The notes under the pieces: model-generated
The model's input: only the letters and a program-made list of their open reading frames with translations
The model's database searches: none
What the model was told of the DNA's origin: nothing
Made by a program: the position numbers and the translations under genes
Shown: in pieces, positions 53,962 to 63,292 of the stretch
Numbering within the stretch: the first letter of the stretch is position 1
Layout: each line of letters opens with the position of its first letter
Assembly (NCBI RefSeq): GCF_016862075.1
Contig: NZ_BOMG01000055.1
Span: 1 to 64,000, forward strand
DNA from: Actinoplanes couchii
GTDB lineage: Bacteria; Actinomycetota; Actinomycetes; Mycobacteriales; Micromonosporaceae
DNA: 64,000 nucleotides
Direction: 5' to 3'

Positions 53962-54921
53962 TCACCGGCCCCGCTCGGCCGCCCGCACCGCGTCGGCGAA
54001 CGCCAGCGCGGCGGTACGCAACTCGGCCTCCGCGTCCAGCCCGGCGGCCCGCGCCTCGGCCACCACCTTGAGCAGCAGCGTCCCGAGCCCGTCGCCGTCC
54101 GGCAGCGGCACGTCCACCGCGCCGCGCTCGGTCCGGTGCAGGATCTTGGCGGCCAGGGCCAAGGCGGGCTGACTGAGCGCGATCCCGTCCAGCACCGAGT
54201 CCCGGGACTTCTCCTCGCGCTTGATCCGCTCCCAGTTGGCGGTGATCTCCTCGAGGTCGGCGACCTGCTCACCGGCGAAGACGTGCGGGTTGCGGCGGAT
54301 CATCTTGTCGACGAGGTCACCCGCCACGTCGTCGATGGTCCACCGGGCGCTCTCGTCGTGGTCCTCGGCGAGCCGGGCGTGCAGCACCACCTGCAGCAGG
54401 ACGTCACCCAGCTCCTCGCGCAGCGTGCCGAGGTCGTCGCCGACGATCGCGTCGTACGCCTCGTAGCTCTCCTCCAGCAGGTAGGGGGCGAGCGTCCGGT
54501 GGGTCTGCTCCCGTTTCCACGGGTCGCCGCCGGGTGACACCAGCAGGTCCATCACGGCCACCGCGTCCAGGAGCCGGGCGCCGGGCGGATCCCAGGAGCC
54601 GTACATCAGCTCCATCTCGGCCAGGTCCGGATCCCGGGTCAGGCGCAGCCCGAGCTGGCGGGCGAACGGCTGGTCCCCGGTCGGCCCGGCGAGCCACACC
54701 ACCGCGGGCTCCCCGGCGATCGTGTCGAGCAGGCCCTGCGCGTCGGTCTCCAGCACGGTCACCGGCACCCCGTTGGCCCGCAGGGCGGCTGCCTGGGCGC
54801 TCTCCGCCGCGGCGTAGACCGGGTACGCCCGGACGGCGTCCCAGGCTTCGGCGGTGAGCAGCCCGGCCGGCAGCCGGGGTGAGGTGACCAGCAGGACGAT
54901 CCGGGTGGTGACAGTGCTCAA
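53962..54921 (-). CDS. mazG: Nucleoside triphosphate pyrophosphohydrolase MazG
   Basis: 319 residues. An N-terminal tetrapyrrole-methylase-like half (IVLLVTSPRLPAGLLT...) precedes the MazG domain, with metal-binding LLEESYEAYDAI and REELGDVLLQVVLHARLAED, then RRNPHVFAG and NWERIKREEK. It hydrolyses non-canonical or excess NTPs to NMP and pyrophosphate. The TTG start at 54921 overlaps the stop of the lipoprotein gene (TTGA), so translation is coupled. The N-terminal half looks incomplete compared with true methylases. Confidence 0.9.
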   Translation of the reverse strand: MSTVTTRIVLLVTSPRLPAGLLTAEAWDAVRAYPVYAAAESAQAAALRANGVPVTVLETDAQGLLDTIAGEPAVVWLAGPTGDQPFARQLGLRLTRDPDLAEMELMYGSWDPPGARLLDAVAVMDLLVSPGGDPWKREQTHRTLAPYLLEESYEAYDAIVGDDLGTLREELGDVLLQVVLHARLAEDHDESARWTIDDVAGDLVDKMIRRNPHVFAGEQVADLEEITANWERIKREEKSRDSVLDGIALSQPALALAAKILHRTERGAVDVPLPDGDGLGTLLLKVVAEARAAGLDAEAELRTAALAFADAVRAAERGR

Positions 54922-55664
54922 GAGACGTCCGCCACCGGGGCCCGCAGATCCTCGCCGAGCGTGGCCGCGACCACCGAGTACGACTGCCCGGTCTGCTGGT
55001 TGCTGACCCCGAGCAGGCCCAGCTCGAACGGCTGGTAGCGCGGGTTGACCTCGATGTCGGCCTGGTCGGCGAGGGCCAGCAGGTCCCGGCGCACCGACAG
55101 GGCGGCGCTCAGGGCGGTCCGGTCCTCGGGGCTGAGCATCGAGTTGAACGAGGCGAAGTCGGTGCCCGGCTGGATGCCGCCGTTGGCGCTGATCCGGTCG
55201 AAGACGTCGCGCACCTCGGCCTCGGTCGGCGCGGGCGGGTTGGTGACCGCCTTGGTCAGCGAGTTCTGCAGCACCGCGTTCTCGGTGTAGAGCCGCACGT
55301 ACTCATCCGTACCGGGCAGGCCGAACTGCGCGCCCGCCTCGTCGTACGGCACCCCGGCCGGGAGGCTCACGCCCTTCTCGGCGGCCAGCCGGCCGTAGAG
55401 GTCACGGCTGACGATCGCCCGGACCAGATCACCCCGCGTGTACGGCACCCGGACCGGCTCGGCCGACGCCCCGGCGGCCGGCGCCTTGTCGAGCAGCGTC
55501 TCGCGGCTCTCGTCCCAGATCCGCTGGACGCGGTCCTCGGTGATCGTCTCGCCGTCCCCGACCCGGGCGGCCATGTCCGCCGGCCGGAACCCACAGGCTC
55601 CCAGCCCACCCACGGCGAGAGAGGCAACGACGGCGATGGATGCGATTCTCCGGGCACGCTGCAT
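54918..55664 (-). CDS. SurA/PrsA-like lipoprotein
   Basis: 248 residues. A signal peptide with lipobox (AVGGLGAC, Cys at about residue 24) marks a lipoprotein. The region after it (RVGDGETITEDRVQRIWDESRE) matches the SurA-N type chaperone helix; no PPIase catalytic domain is obvious in the remaining part. Probable role in folding exported proteins at the membrane surface. Start at 55664 (MQRARR) rather than three codons earlier. It lies between mfd and mazG on one strand. Confidence 0.85.
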   Translation of the reverse strand: MQRARRIASIAVVASLAVGGLGACGFRPADMAARVGDGETITEDRVQRIWDESRETLLDKAPAAGASAEPVRVPYTRGDLVRAIVSRDLYGRLAAEKGVSLPAGVPYDEAGAQFGLPGTDEYVRLYTENAVLQNSLTKAVTNPPAPTEAEVRDVFDRISANGGIQPGTDFASFNSMLSPEDRTALSAALSVRRDLLALADQADIEVNPRYQPFELGLLGVSNQQTGQSYSVVAATLGEDLRAPVADVS

Positions 55665-55709
55665 GGTCAACACTCTCTCACGTCCGATGTGATCTTTGGC
55701 ACCCCGGCC

Positions 55710-58700
55710 TCAGCGTGCCGCGACGGCCGGGGCCGGGACGTCGCCGAGGACGTCCTTCAGCAACTGGGCGCACCACTGCAGCAGGGCCTGGTCGCGGAGC
55801 AGCTCGCCGCCGATCCGGCGGGTGCTCGGGCGTGGGACGCTGACCTGGTCGGCGCCCGGCTTGTAGACCGAGTCCGGGTGGTACCGCTTCAGGCGCATCT
55901 GCTTGGAGTCCAGCAGCGACAGCGGCGAGAAGCGCAGGTGCTTGCCCTGCATCGACACGTCGGTCAGGCCGTACGCGCGGGCCAGCAGCCGGAACCGGGC
56001 CACCTCGATCAGGTTCACCACCGGCGCGGGCGGCTTGCCGTACCGGTCGGTCATCTCGGCCACCACCTCGTCCAGGCGGGCGGCGTCCCGGGCCTCGGCG
56101 AGCTTGCGGTAGACCTCCAGGCGCAGGCGCTCGACGGCGATGTAGTCGGTGGGCAGGTGCGCGTCGATCGGCAGGTCGATCTTGACCTCCGGCTCCTCCT
56201 CCTGGCGCTCGCCCTTGAACTGGGCCACCGCCTCGCCGACCATCCGCACGTACAGGTCGAAGCCGACACCCTCGATGTGCCCGGACTGTTCGCCGCCGAG
56301 CAGGTTGCCGGCGCCGCGGATCTCCAGGTCCTTCATCGCCACGTACATGCCGGCGCCCAGTTCGGTGTGCTGGGCGATGGTGGCCAGCCGCTCGTGGGCG
56401 TGCTCGGTCAGCGGCTTCTCCCGGGGGTAGAGGAAGTAGGCGTACGCCCGCTCCCGCCCTCGACCCACCCGGCCGCGGATCTGGTGCAGCTGGGCCAGGC
56501 CGAGCAGGTCGGCGCGGTCCAGGATCAGGGTGTTGGCGTTCGGGATGTCGATGCCGGACTCCACGATCGTGGTGCAGACCAGGACGTCGAACTCCTTCTC
56601 CCAGAAGCCGACCATCACCTTCTCCAGCTGTTCCTCGCTCATCTGGCCGTGTGCCACCGCGACCCGGGCCTCCGGCACCAGCTCACGGATCTTCGCGGCG
56701 GTCCGGTCGATCGACTCGACCCGGTTGTGCAGGAAGAAGACCTGACCGTCGCGGAGCAGCTCACGGTGGATGGCGGCGGAGACCTGCTTCTCGTCGTACG
56801 CCCCGACGTAGGTCAGCACCGGATGGCGTTCCTCCGGCGGCGTGGCGATGGTGGACATCTCGCGGATGCCGGTGATCGCCATCTCCAGGGTCCGCGGGAT
56901 CGGGGTGGCCGACATGGTCAGCACGTCCACCGAGGCGCGCAGGGCCTTGAGCTGCTCCTTGTGCTCGACACCGAACCGCTGCTCCTCGTCCACGATGATC
57001 AGGCCGAGGTTCTTGAACCGGGTCGACTTGGCGAGCAGCCGGTGGGTGCCGATGATGATGTCGACCGTGCCGTTGCCGGCGCCCTCCAGGGTGACCGTGG
57101 TCTCCTTCGGCGTCTGGAAGCGGGACAGCTGCCGGATCTGCACCGGGAACTGGCTCATCCGGTCGGTGAAGGTGTTGAAGTGCTGCTGGGCGAGCAGTGT
57201 GGTGGGCACCAGCACGGCCACCTGCTTGCCGTCCTGCACCGCCTTGAACGCCGCCCGGACCGCGATCTCGGTCTTGCCGTAACCGACGTCGCCACAGATC
57301 AGCCGGTCCATCGGGACCTGCAGCTCCATGTCCTGCTTGACCTCGATGATCGCGGCCATCTGGTCCGGGGTCTCGGTGAACGGGAAGGCGTCCTCCAGCT
57401 CCCGCTGCCACGGGGTGTCCGGCCCGAACGCGTGGCCCGAGGAGGCCTGGCGGGCGGCGTACAACTGGATCAGCTGGGCGGCGATCTCCTTGACCGCCTT
57501 CTTGGCCCGCGCCTTGCTCTTCTGCCAGTCGGCGCCGCCCATCTTGTGCAGGGTGGGCGCCTCCCCGCCGACGTACCGGGAGAGCTGGTCGAGCTGGTCG
57601 GTGGGGACGAAGAGCCGGTCGCCGGGCTGGCCGCGCTTGGACGCCGCGTACTCGATCACCAGGTATTCCCGGTCGGCGCCGTTGACCTTGCGCTGCACCA
57701 GCTCGATGTAGCGGCCGATGCCGTGCTGCTCGTGCACCACGAAGTCGCCGGTCTTCAGCTCGAGGGGGTCGATGGTGTTGCGGCGGCGGGCCGGCAGCTT
57801 GCGCATGTCCTTGGTGGACGCGCCCCGGCCGCCGGAGATGTCATTGCCGGTGATCACCGCGAGCCGGGACGCCTCGTCGACAAAACCGTGGTTCAGCCCG
57901 CCGCAGGTGATCAGCAGCTGGCCGTCGGCGATCGGTTTCTCGATCGAGTCGGCCATGGTGACACCGAGACCGGCGTCGCGCAGCAGCTCGGCGGCCCGCT
58001 GGGCGGTGCCCTTGCCCTCGAAGACCAGCGCGACGGCCCAGCCCTGACCGGTCCAGCCGGCCAGATCGGTGGCCAGCCGGGCGGTCTCGCCGTGGTAGAG
58101 CGGGACCGGCTGGGCGGCGAGCGCGATGGCGTCACCCTGGTCCGGGCTCACCTCGACGGCCGCCGCGTCCTCCCACGGCAGGGCCTCCGCCCCGGCGGCC
58201 GGGTCGGCCAGGCCGAACGGCGAGACGGTCCACCACGGCTGCTGGAGGACGCCGGCATGGGCCCGTACGTCAGCAAGGGTCTTGAAAGCGACCGCGCCCA
58301 CGTCGATCGGCGCCTGACCGCCGACCGCGGCCGCCGCCCAGGAGGCCTCCAGGAACTCGTCGGAGGTGCGGGTCAGGTCGTGCGCCCGGGTCCGGATCCG
58401 CTCCGGGTCGCAGAGCAGCACGTGGGTGCCCGCGGGCATGCAGTCGATCAGCAGCTCCATGCTGTCGGTGCCGCTGAGCAGTGCCGGGGCCAGCGACTCC
58501 ATGCCCTCGACCGGGATGCCCTCGGCCAGTTTGTCGAGGATCTCGGCCAGCTCGGGGTGCTGCGCGGCCAGGTCCGCGGCCTTCGCCCGGACGTCGGGGG
58601 TGAGCAGCAGCTCCCGGCAGGGCGGCGCCCACAGGCGGGAGACCTGGTCGATGGTGCGCTGGTCGGCGACGGCGAAGGTGCGGATCTCCTCCACCTCGTC

Positions 58701-59327
58701 GCCCCAGAACTCGACCCGGGACGGGTGCTCGTCGGTGGGCGGGAAGACGTCCAGGATGCCGCCGCGGACCGCGAACTCGCCGCGCTTGGTGACCAGGTCG
58801 ACCCGCGCGTACGCCATGTCGGACAGCCGCCGCGCGACCTCCTCCAGCTCCGCCTCGCGGCCGCTGATCAGCTCCACCGGCTCGAGGTCGCCGAGACCCC
58901 GCAGCTGCGGCTGGAGCAGGGAGCGGACCGGCGCGACGACGACCCGCAGCGGGTGCTCGCCGGGGTGGGCGAGCCGGCGCAGCACGGCCAGGCGGCGGCC
59001 GACGGTGTCCGAGCGCGGTGACAGGCGCTCGTGCGGCAGCGTCTCCCAGGACGGGTAGACGGCGACCGTGTCCGGGTCGATCAGGCAGCCGAGGGCGTCG
59101 GCCAGGTCGTCGGCCTCGCGGGAGGTGGCGGTCACCGCGAGCACCGGGCGGGCGGCGCCGCCGACGTCGGGCCGGCCGGCGACGGTGGCGACCACGAACG
59201 GGCGCATCGACACCGGCGCGGTCAGGTCGAGCGCGTCGGAGTCGACGAAGCCCTTGGCGGCGAGGTCGCGCGCGCGTGCGAGGCCCCGGTCACGCAGGGC
59301 GGCGGGAATCAGACCGGACAGTTGCAT
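55710..59327 (-). CDS. mfd: Transcription-repair coupling factor Mfd
   Basis: 1205 residues. Releases RNA polymerase stalled at DNA lesions and recruits UvrA. Order: UvrB-like N-terminal module (VTATSREADDLADALG), RNAP-binding CarD-like domain (KTGDFVVHEQHGIGRYIEL), helicase lobe 1 with GDVGYGKTEIAVRAAF and DEEQRFGVEHKE, lobe 2 with GRVGRGRERAYAYFLYP, and a C-terminal TRCF domain. Downstream order mfd, lipoprotein, mazG fits a conserved block. The ATG at 59327 follows a G-rich ribosome binding site. Confidence 0.97.
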   Translation of the reverse strand: MQLSGLIPAALRDRGLARARDLAAKGFVDSDALDLTAPVSMRPFVVATVAGRPDVGGAARPVLAVTATSREADDLADALGCLIDPDTVAVYPSWETLPHERLSPRSDTVGRRLAVLRRLAHPGEHPLRVVVAPVRSLLQPQLRGLGDLEPVELISGREAELEEVARRLSDMAYARVDLVTKRGEFAVRGGILDVFPPTDEHPSRVEFWGDEVEEIRTFAVADQRTIDQVSRLWAPPCRELLLTPDVRAKAADLAAQHPELAEILDKLAEGIPVEGMESLAPALLSGTDSMELLIDCMPAGTHVLLCDPERIRTRAHDLTRTSDEFLEASWAAAAVGGQAPIDVGAVAFKTLADVRAHAGVLQQPWWTVSPFGLADPAAGAEALPWEDAAAVEVSPDQGDAIALAAQPVPLYHGETARLATDLAGWTGQGWAVALVFEGKGTAQRAAELLRDAGLGVTMADSIEKPIADGQLLITCGGLNHGFVDEASRLAVITGNDISGGRGASTKDMRKLPARRRNTIDPLELKTGDFVVHEQHGIGRYIELVQRKVNGADREYLVIEYAASKRGQPGDRLFVPTDQLDQLSRYVGGEAPTLHKMGGADWQKSKARAKKAVKEIAAQLIQLYAARQASSGHAFGPDTPWQRELEDAFPFTETPDQMAAIIEVKQDMELQVPMDRLICGDVGYGKTEIAVRAAFKAVQDGKQVAVLVPTTLLAQQHFNTFTDRMSQFPVQIRQLSRFQTPKETTVTLEGAGNGTVDIIIGTHRLLAKSTRFKNLGLIIVDEEQRFGVEHKEQLKALRASVDVLTMSATPIPRTLEMAITGIREMSTIATPPEERHPVLTYVGAYDEKQVSAAIHRELLRDGQVFFLHNRVESIDRTAAKIRELVPEARVAVAHGQMSEEQLEKVMVGFWEKEFDVLVCTTIVESGIDIPNANTLILDRADLLGLAQLHQIRGRVGRGRERAYAYFLYPREKPLTEHAHERLATIAQHTELGAGMYVAMKDLEIRGAGNLLGGEQSGHIEGVGFDLYVRMVGEAVAQFKGERQEEEPEVKIDLPIDAHLPTDYIAVERLRLEVYRKLAEARDAARLDEVVAEMTDRYGKPPAPVVNLIEVARFRLLARAYGLTDVSMQGKHLRFSPLSLLDSKQMRLKRYHPDSVYKPGADQVSVPRPSTRRIGGELLRDQALLQWCAQLLKDVLGDVPAPAVAAR

Positions 59328-59507
59328 GACGAGCGACCCCCCGAGGGCACGACGAACGACCCCGGACCGGAAAGGGGCGGGGGTGTGGTTCCCAGCTTAG
59401 TCCGCCGGAACGTGAGAACCGTTATCGCACAGCATGTCCGACATCTTGTCGTGTCGCTCATGGAAAAGTGCCCGGACGTTGCACTCATTCGGTTCCGGGG
59501 AGGCTAA

Positions 59508-59540
59508 ATGCGAAAATTCCGATATCGGGTGAACACCTGA
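59508..59540 (+). CDS. Short leader ORF before cslA
   Basis: ATG CGA AAA ... TGA, ten residues (MRKFRYRVNT). GGGGAGG (59497-59503) sits 4 nt before its ATG, stronger than any site near cslA, and its stop is 3 nt before the cslA ATG. Best read as a translated leader that couples ribosomes to cslA. The gap before it (59328-59507) holds a small inverted repeat ATGTC-C-GACAT (59434-59444) and no other feature I can support. Confidence 0.5.
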   Translation: MRKFRYRVNT

Positions 59541-59543
59541 TTC

Positions 59544-61346
59544 ATGACCACCATCCACCCCCCGGATCCCGGGGCCACCCAGCCCGTCCCGATCACGTCG
59601 GTCATCCCGCCCCAGCGGCCACCGACCGGGCGCACACCGATGCCGAACGACGAGATGGGCAGCACCCATCTGTTGCCACGGCAGTCCACCTACAGCGCGT
59701 ACAGCGTGCTGGCCGGCCCGGCCGAGGACGCGCCGCCGGAGGGCCTGCCGTACCGGGTGCGGATGCGGCGGATGGCCCGCCGGCGTCCGATCCGGACGAT
59801 GCTGATCACGCTGTTCGCCTTCGCTTTCGAGTCCACCTTCTTCGGCTGGCTGCTCACCTCGATCGAGCTGCCGGACCGCGATCTGCAGACCACCCTCTAC
59901 CTGGCCACCTGCTTCATGATCGTGGCGACCGCCGCGATCGAGCTGTTCCGTCTGGTAAACGTCGTGACCCTGTGTCTGGCAACGCTCTGGGCGAGGGATC
60001 CCCAGCCGGTGGTACCGGACACCGGCACCCGGGTCGCGTTCCTGACCACGATCGTGCCCGGCAAGGAACCCGTCGAGATGGTGGAACGCACCCTGCGGGC
60101 CGCCCTGGAGGTCCGCTACGACGGGCCCTACGACGTGTGGCTGCTCGACGAGGGTGACGACCCGGTGGTCCGGCTGATGTGCCGGCGCCTCGGGGTGCAC
60201 CACTTCACCCGGCACGGCATGCCCGAGTACAACACCCCGGCCGGCCGGTACAAGGCGCGCACCAAACACGGCAACTACAACTCGTGGCTGACGTCGCACG
60301 GCGGTGACTACGACGTGTTCGTCTCGGTCGACCCCGATCACGTACCGGCGCCGAACCTGTGCGAACGGCTGCTCGGCTACTTCCGGGACGACGACGTGGC
60401 GTTCGTGGTCGGCCCGCAGATCTACGGCAACTACGACAACCGGGTCACCCGCTGGGCCGAGTCGCAGCAGTACCTGTTCCACTCGCTGCTGCAGCGGGCC
60501 GGCAACCGGCGCGGCATCGCGATGCTGGTCGGCACCAACAACGCGGTACGCATCCCGGCGCTGAAGCAGATCGGCGGCCTGCAGGACTCGATCACCGAGG
60601 ACATGGCCACCAGCCTGCGGATCCACGCGACCGTCAACCCGGCCACCGGACGACGCTGGACCTCGGTCTACACCCCGGACGTGCTCGCCGTCGGTGAGGG
60701 CCCGTCGTCCTGGACCGACTTCTTCACCCAGCAGCACCGCTGGTCACGCGGCACCGACGAGGTGGTGGTCCGGAACTTCCTGACCACGGCGTGGCGGCTC
60801 GGCCCGGCCCGGGCGCTGCACTACGCGCTGCTGATGTCGTACTACCCGCTGACCGCGGCGGCCTGGCTGCTCGGCGCGGTGAACGCGGCCTGCTTCCTGC
60901 TGCTCGGCGCCAAGGGTGTGCAGGTGCCGGGCGAGGTGTGGCTGATGCTCTACGTGGACGCCGCGCTCTTCCAGATCGGCCTCTACCTGTTCAACCGGCG
61001 GCACAACGTCAGCCCGCACGAGAAGTCCGGATCGTCGGGGCTGGCCGGGATGCTCGCCTCCACCCTGTGCACGCCGGTCTACGTGTCGTCGTTCGTGTCC
61101 GCGCTGCTGCGCCGCCGGTCCGGGTTCGTGGTGACCCCGAAGGGCGACTCGACCAGCCCGGACCGGCTCGCCACGTTCGCGCCCGGCCTGCGCTGGGCCG
61201 CCCTCTACGCCGTCCTGCTGGCCGTCTCGCCGTTCGTCGACCACGTCGACCCGGCGATGTACGTCTGGCCCGCCCTCAACCTGGCCATCTGCCTCGCCCC
61301 GGTGGCGCTGTGGCTGATCAGCAGAACCAAGGAGCCGTCGGCATGA
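59544..61346 (+). CDS. cslA: Cellulose synthase-like glycosyltransferase CslA
   Basis: 600 residues. Family 2 processive glycosyltransferase: two N-terminal transmembrane helices, then catalytic D in WLLDEGDDP, DxD in VSVDPDHVP, TED in DSITEDMATS and QxxRW in TQQHRWSRG, followed by several C-terminal helices. In Streptomyces CslA with GlxA makes a beta-glucan-like polymer at hyphal tips needed for morphogenesis. Translation is probably coupled to the ten-codon leader. It overlaps glxA by 4 bp (ATGA). Confidence 0.95.
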   Translation: MTTIHPPDPGATQPVPITSVIPPQRPPTGRTPMPNDEMGSTHLLPRQSTYSAYSVLAGPAEDAPPEGLPYRVRMRRMARRRPIRTMLITLFAFAFESTFFGWLLTSIELPDRDLQTTLYLATCFMIVATAAIELFRLVNVVTLCLATLWARDPQPVVPDTGTRVAFLTTIVPGKEPVEMVERTLRAALEVRYDGPYDVWLLDEGDDPVVRLMCRRLGVHHFTRHGMPEYNTPAGRYKARTKHGNYNSWLTSHGGDYDVFVSVDPDHVPAPNLCERLLGYFRDDDVAFVVGPQIYGNYDNRVTRWAESQQYLFHSLLQRAGNRRGIAMLVGTNNAVRIPALKQIGGLQDSITEDMATSLRIHATVNPATGRRWTSVYTPDVLAVGEGPSSWTDFFTQQHRWSRGTDEVVVRNFLTTAWRLGPARALHYALLMSYYPLTAAAWLLGAVNAACFLLLGAKGVQVPGEVWLMLYVDAALFQIGLYLFNRRHNVSPHEKSGSSGLAGMLASTLCTPVYVSSFVSALLRRRSGFVVTPKGDSTSPDRLATFAPGLRWAALYAVLLAVSPFVDHVDPAMYVWPALNLAICLAPVALWLISRTKEPSA

Positions 61347-63292
61347 AGCCACACACCCCTCCGTCCCTCGCCCGCCGGCTCACCAGTGGCCTGGCCACGC
61401 TGGTGGTGCTGGGCGTCGCGGTGGTCGCGAACCGGCCGATGGTCGCGGTGGCCGGTGACGCCCTGCACACCCTGAAGATCAATCGGCAGTCCTACAAGGA
61501 GACGTACGGGCTCTGGTCGCGCCTGCCGGTCCCCGGCGACTTCAAGGTCAACGCGATCCACGCGGCGCTGCTGCACACCGGCAAGGTGCTGATCATCGCG
61601 GGCAGCGGGAACAACCGGGACGCGTTCGAGGAGGAGTCGTTCCGGACCGTGCTCTACGACCCGGGCAACGACAGGTTCACCGAGGTGGAGACGCCCAGTG
61701 ACGTGTTCTGCGCCGGGCACACCTTCCTGCCGGACGGCAAGCTGCTGGTGGCCGGCGGGACCAAGTCGTACGAGGTGCTCGAAGCGGACGTGGAGCACGC
61801 GGCCGGGGTCATGAAGATCAAGAACGAGTCGCCGGACGACGGGCCGCGGACCTTCCCGAAGGGCACCACGCTGCGGTCGGCGACCGGTCAGGCGTACCGG
61901 CTGAGGAATGAGGTCGTCGTGCCGGCGGCCCGCAAGATGACGCACGCCGGCAAGGTCGTCACGCACGCCGGCGAGGCCGAGGCCTGGGCCGACGCGGTGG
62001 CCGAGGGCGACGGGCCGGTGGTCACCGCCCCGGCGCAGTACTCGATCGACGGCCTGACCGGTCCGGAGTCCCGCAACCTCTACGGCATCGCCGAGAAGAT
62101 CACCCGCGAGAAGCAGGAGTACGGCGGGGACAAGACGTCGTACGAGTTCGACCCGGTGACCGAGCGTTACGTCCGGACCGGCGACATGACCGACCACCGC
62201 TGGTACCCGACGCTGATCGGCACGAACAGCGGCGACGTACTGGCCGTGTCCGGTCTTGATCAGTTCGGCCGGATCCTGCCCGGCCGCAACGAGCGGTACC
62301 TGACCGCCGAACGCCGGTGGGTGGCCGCACCCGGGCTGAAGCGCTACTTCCCCACCTATCCGGGCCTGCACCTGATGGCCGACGGCCGGATCTTCTACTC
62401 CGGCTCCAACTCCGGGTACGGCTCGGACACCGAGGGCCGCACCCCAGGCCTGTGGAACGTCGAGCGCAACACCTTCAAGGCGGTCCCCGGCCTGCGGGAT
62501 CCGCAGATGAACGAGACCAGCTCGTCGGTGCTGCTGCCGCCGGCACAGGAGCAGCGGGTGATGATCCTCGGCGGCGGCGGGGTGGGCGAGTCGGAGCAGT
62601 CCACCGCGCGTACCGACATCGTCGACCTCAACGAGCGGAACCCGCGCTACCGGCCCGGCCCGGACCTGCCGAAACCCGCCCGCTACCTGTCCGCGGTGGT
62701 GCTGCCGGACGACACCGTGCTCACCACCGGCGGCTCGTCGGGCTACCGCGGCGGCGTCTACCGGGGCGCCCCGCGCAGCGACCTGTTCAACGCGCAGATC
62801 TACCACCCGGACCGGGGCGTGTTCGCGACCGCGGCCGAGTCCACCGTCGGCCGCAACTACCACTCCGAGGCGATCCTGCTGCCCGACGGCCGGGTCATCA
62901 CCCTGGGCGGCGACCCGCTCTACGACAAGACCGGGGAGAACGCCGGCACCTTCGAGCAGCGGATCGAGATCTACAGCCCGCCCTACCTCTTCCGGGGCGA
63001 GCGCCCGCGGATCGTCAGCGGCCCGGAAGCCGTGTCCCGCGGCGAGGAGACCTACTTCGGTACGCCGGAGGGGCCCCGGATCGTCTCGGCCCGCCTGGTC
63101 CGCCCCAGCGCCGTCACCCACGTGACCGATGTCGATCAGCGGTCGGTGGCGCTGAAAGTGGCCGGTACCCCGTACGGTGCCCGAGTGACCGTGCCGGAAA
63201 AGGCCGGACTCGTCCCCTCCGGCTGGTACATGCTGTTCCTCGTGGATGACAAGGGCGTCCCGTCGGTGGCCCGATGGGTGCGAGTGCGCTGA
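61343..63292 (+). CDS. glxA: GlxA-type copper radical oxidase
   Basis: 649 residues. One N-terminal membrane anchor, then a kelch-type galactose-oxidase fold and a C-terminal DUF1929 domain. Expected copper-radical residues: C123 (DVFCAGH), crosslink Tyr at Y289 after W288 (HRWYPT), axial Tyr and His at Y507/H508 (NYHSEAIL), and C-terminal H594 (AVTHVTD). In Streptomyces GlxA oxidises the nascent glycan made by CslA. The ATG at 61343 overlaps the cslA stop; GGAG precedes it. Numbering is by my count from the start codon. Confidence 0.95.
   Translation: MKPHTPPSLARRLTSGLATLVVLGVAVVANRPMVAVAGDALHTLKINRQSYKETYGLWSRLPVPGDFKVNAIHAALLHTGKVLIIAGSGNNRDAFEEESFRTVLYDPGNDRFTEVETPSDVFCAGHTFLPDGKLLVAGGTKSYEVLEADVEHAAGVMKIKNESPDDGPRTFPKGTTLRSATGQAYRLRNEVVVPAARKMTHAGKVVTHAGEAEAWADAVAEGDGPVVTAPAQYSIDGLTGPESRNLYGIAEKITREKQEYGGDKTSYEFDPVTERYVRTGDMTDHRWYPTLIGTNSGDVLAVSGLDQFGRILPGRNERYLTAERRWVAAPGLKRYFPTYPGLHLMADGRIFYSGSNSGYGSDTEGRTPGLWNVERNTFKAVPGLRDPQMNETSSSVLLPPAQEQRVMILGGGGVGESEQSTARTDIVDLNERNPRYRPGPDLPKPARYLSAVVLPDDTVLTTGGSSGYRGGVYRGAPRSDLFNAQIYHPDRGVFATAAESTVGRNYHSEAILLPDGRVITLGGDPLYDKTGENAGTFEQRIEIYSPPYLFRGERPRIVSGPEAVSRGEETYFGTPEGPRIVSARLVRPSAVTHVTDVDQRSVALKVAGTPYGARVTVPEKAGLVPSGWYMLFLVDDKGVPSVARWVRVR

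Noticed and set aside
55689-59021. 1110-residue frame antisense to mfd
   Set aside because: The mfd gene is certain on the opposite strand; the antisense frame is a by-product of high GC.
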